Positions 22,753-23,954 of a DNA stretch of 23,954 nucleotides are shown one piece after another. The position numbers and the translations under genes were made by a program. The notes beneath the pieces were generated by a model. It searched no databases and was not told the origin of the DNA. It saw only the letters and a list, made by a program, of their open reading frames with translations. This DNA is from an uncultured Alistipes sp. (GTDB taxonomy: Bacteria; Bacteroidota; Bacteroidia; Bacteroidales; Rikenellaceae), in contig CAAGHX010000210.1 in NCBI GenBank assembly GCA_900769745.1, forward strand, positions 1 through 23,954, given 5' to 3'. How positions within the stretch are numbered: position 1 is the first letter of the stretch; each line of letters starts with the position of its first letter.

Positions 22753-22781
22753 TCCCAGTCCTCACACGTTGGGGACTGGGA
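22753..22781 (+). promoter_or_regulatory. Strong hairpin before the DUF6291-type gene
   Basis: TCCCAGTCC (22753-22761) pairs perfectly with GGACTGGGA (22773-22781), and two further inner pairs (one G-U) close a 7-base loop. No T-run follows, so it is a weak terminator at best. Lying 13 bases before ATG 22795, it could control translation or protect a processed transcript. Confidence 0.5.
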
Positions 22782-22794
22782 TAAACTAAAAGCA

Positions 22795-23505
22795 ATGGCA
22801 CAAGAAAAGATAACATTTTACAGACGGTGGAGTGAGACTACCCAAGACCTTCCAGCAGATGCAAGGCTGGAGGTGTACGATGCTATCGTGCAATATGCTT
22901 TCGAGGGTACAATTAGAGAGTTTGGATCATCACTGGCAAAGGTGGCTTTCCAGTTCATCAAGCAGGAAATTGACAACGACAACAAACGACAAGCGGAAAT
23001 ATCAGCCAAACGCAGGAGTGCAGGAAAACAAGGCGGTGCTCCAAAGAACAACCGCAATGCAATCCGAAACAAGGAGCAAGAACAGCCGGAAGAGCCGATT
23101 TCAGCCCCTACACAGCAAGTAAATCTGTTTGGCGATGTGGAACCAGTCGCACAGCAAGAAAAGCCAAAGAAACCCACGAAACCGACTAAACACAAGTATG
23201 CTGAATTTGTACTGCTGACAGAAGCCGAATATCAGAAACTTGTCGATGCACACGGAGAAGAGGGCGCACAGTGGATGATTACCAAACTGGATAATTACAA
23301 AGCAGCACGTGGAATGACATACAAGTCAGATTATCGTGCGATATTGAACTGGGTAATCCAAGAATACGAAAAGGAGAAAATGAGTTATGGCAGGACCACA
23401 GAAATTAGGCGAGCTAATGAAGCTCAATCCGCTCAAACCACCGCAAAACAGCAACGAGACGCAGAATTTGCCGACCATATCGCAAAAAAGCTCACAAGCA
23501 GTTAG
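22795..23505 (+). CDS. DUF6291-type phage replication-region protein
   Basis: 236 residues. The N-terminal 80 match the layout of DUF6291 proteins (ITFYRRWSETTQDLPADARL, EVYDAIVQYAFEG, then a KR-rich RRSAGKQGG). A Gln/Pro/Lys-rich linker with a short VNLFGDVEP motif follows. The C-terminal domain (FVLLTEAEYQKLVDAHGEEG, YKAARGMTYKSDYRAILNWV) resembles the C-terminus of phage replication-initiation proteins. The VNLFGD-like segment might contact a host replication factor, but this is speculative. Its last 119 bases overlap the next gene. Confidence 0.7.
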   Translation: MAQEKITFYRRWSETTQDLPADARLEVYDAIVQYAFEGTIREFGSSLAKVAFQFIKQEIDNDNKRQAEISAKRRSAGKQGGAPKNNRNAIRNKEQEQPEEPISAPTQQVNLFGDVEPVAQQEKPKKPTKPTKHKYAEFVLLTEAEYQKLVDAHGEEGAQWMITKLDNYKAARGMTYKSDYRAILNWVIQEYEKEKMSYGRTTEIRRANEAQSAQTTAKQQRDAEFADHIAKKLTSS

Positions 23506-23954
23506 CTGTATCGAGTTGTTCGGAAAAGCGGAAGAGTTCCTTTGTACGTTCAATCCGGATATGCAGTACAAATACTGTAAAGATGTTGATAGGTGCTATA
23601 TCGGTAAGGCTCCAAGCCTAAAGATAATGACCGAAGCATACGGAGAGAACATCACGGAAACGTGGCTCGAAATCCAGTTGAGAGACCTTTCGGAGTTTGC
23701 AGGGTGCAAAGACAAGTTAAGCATACAGCAGATAGAGCAAATCGCCAAAGTAATCATTTTGGAATTTGGCTTTATGAAAGCAACCGAACTGATGCACTTC
23801 TTCATACTCTTCAAGAGTGGAAAGTTTGGCAAGTTCTACGGTTCGGTTGACGGACTGGTTATAACAGAAGCCTTGCAGGAGTTCCGAGAAATGAGGAGGG
23901 AAAAACTCTGGGCACTGGAACAGAAAAGACAGCAAATAGAGAGAGCGAAGCAAG
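23387..23954 (+). CDS. DUF6633-like phage protein (partial, runs off window)
   Basis: Open frame from ATG 23387 to the window end, 189 codons without a stop, so it continues beyond. After a Pro/Ser/Gln-rich N-terminus (the part overlapping the DUF6291-type gene by 119 bases) comes a well-ordered domain: CYIGKAPSLKIMTEAYGE, TWLEIQLRDLSEFAGCKDKL, then FMKATELMHFFILFKSGKFG and FYGSVDGLVITEALQEF. This pattern fits, from memory, a Bacteroidales phage family (DUF6633) of unknown function. The ATG at 23414 is an alternative start but still lies in the overlap. It is probably part of the replication module. Confidence 0.65.
   Translation, partial: MAGPQKLGELMKLNPLKPPQNSNETQNLPTISQKSSQAVSCIELFGKAEEFLCTFNPDMQYKYCKDVDRCYIGKAPSLKIMTEAYGENITETWLEIQLRDLSEFAGCKDKLSIQQIEQIAKVIILEFGFMKATELMHFFILFKSGKFGKFYGSVDGLVITEALQEFREMRREKLWALEQKRQQIERAKQ

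Overview
The window looks like chromosome of a Bacteroidota bacterium, probably order Bacteroidales and possibly Alistipes/Rikenellaceae-like (the genus is a guess from gene families and order only). Evidence: start codons lack Shine-Dalgarno sequences, several intergenic regions carry TTTG-N19-21-TAnnTTTG promoters, and the gene families (OstA-like, SurA, DUF5683, MltD with LysM) are typical of the phylum.

Host part, 1-12982. The minus-strand block (1-7068) holds, in transcription order, a CPBP-family membrane protease with a long acidic N-terminal region, a PpiC/SurA-type lipoprotein, a SurA-type periplasmic isomerase, an OstA/LptD-N-like protein and, behind a strong terminator and its own promoter, a Gfo/Idh/MocA oxidoreductase cut by the window start. 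The two isomerase-type proteins and the OstA-like protein form an outer-membrane biogenesis set. The divergent plus-strand block (7245-12982) is a tight row: parA, parB, a DUF5683 envelope protein, an MltD-type lytic transglycosylase and mnmE.

Mobile part, 12983 to the end. A temperate-phage-like element appears to be inserted exactly behind mnmE, leaving that gene intact. It begins with nested inverted repeats around a terminator and a tyrosine integrase. Next comes a 370-base gene-free stretch with five palindromic repeats, a 20-bp AT-only palindrome and a purine tract. A leftward lysogeny operon follows (XRE repressor, lipoprotein, two small proteins), then a divergent operator/promoter region, then a rightward early operon. 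That operon encodes a Cro-like protein, a small membrane protein, an AlpA/excisionase-like protein, an SbcC/Rad50-like ATPase, an 80-residue protein, RecT, a metallo-beta-lactamase-fold protein, a NinB/Orf-like protein, and several phage proteins of unknown function. The last are a DUF6291-type protein and an overlapping DUF6633-like gene that runs off the window. The far attachment site and all structural genes lie outside.

The most unusual points are: (i) a sharply bounded A-poor, GC-rich patch inside the gene at 21297-21863 that reads like the variable region of a diversity-generating retroelement target; (ii) the palindromic repeat array after the integrase, which could be a replication origin, a binding-site array or a set of terminators; (iii) a recombination cassette in which RecT sits between an SbcC-like ATPase and an MBL-fold putative nuclease, with no RecE or lambda-type exonuclease; and (iv) a lysogeny region whose repressor lacks a self-cleavage domain and is followed by a lipoprotein gene.
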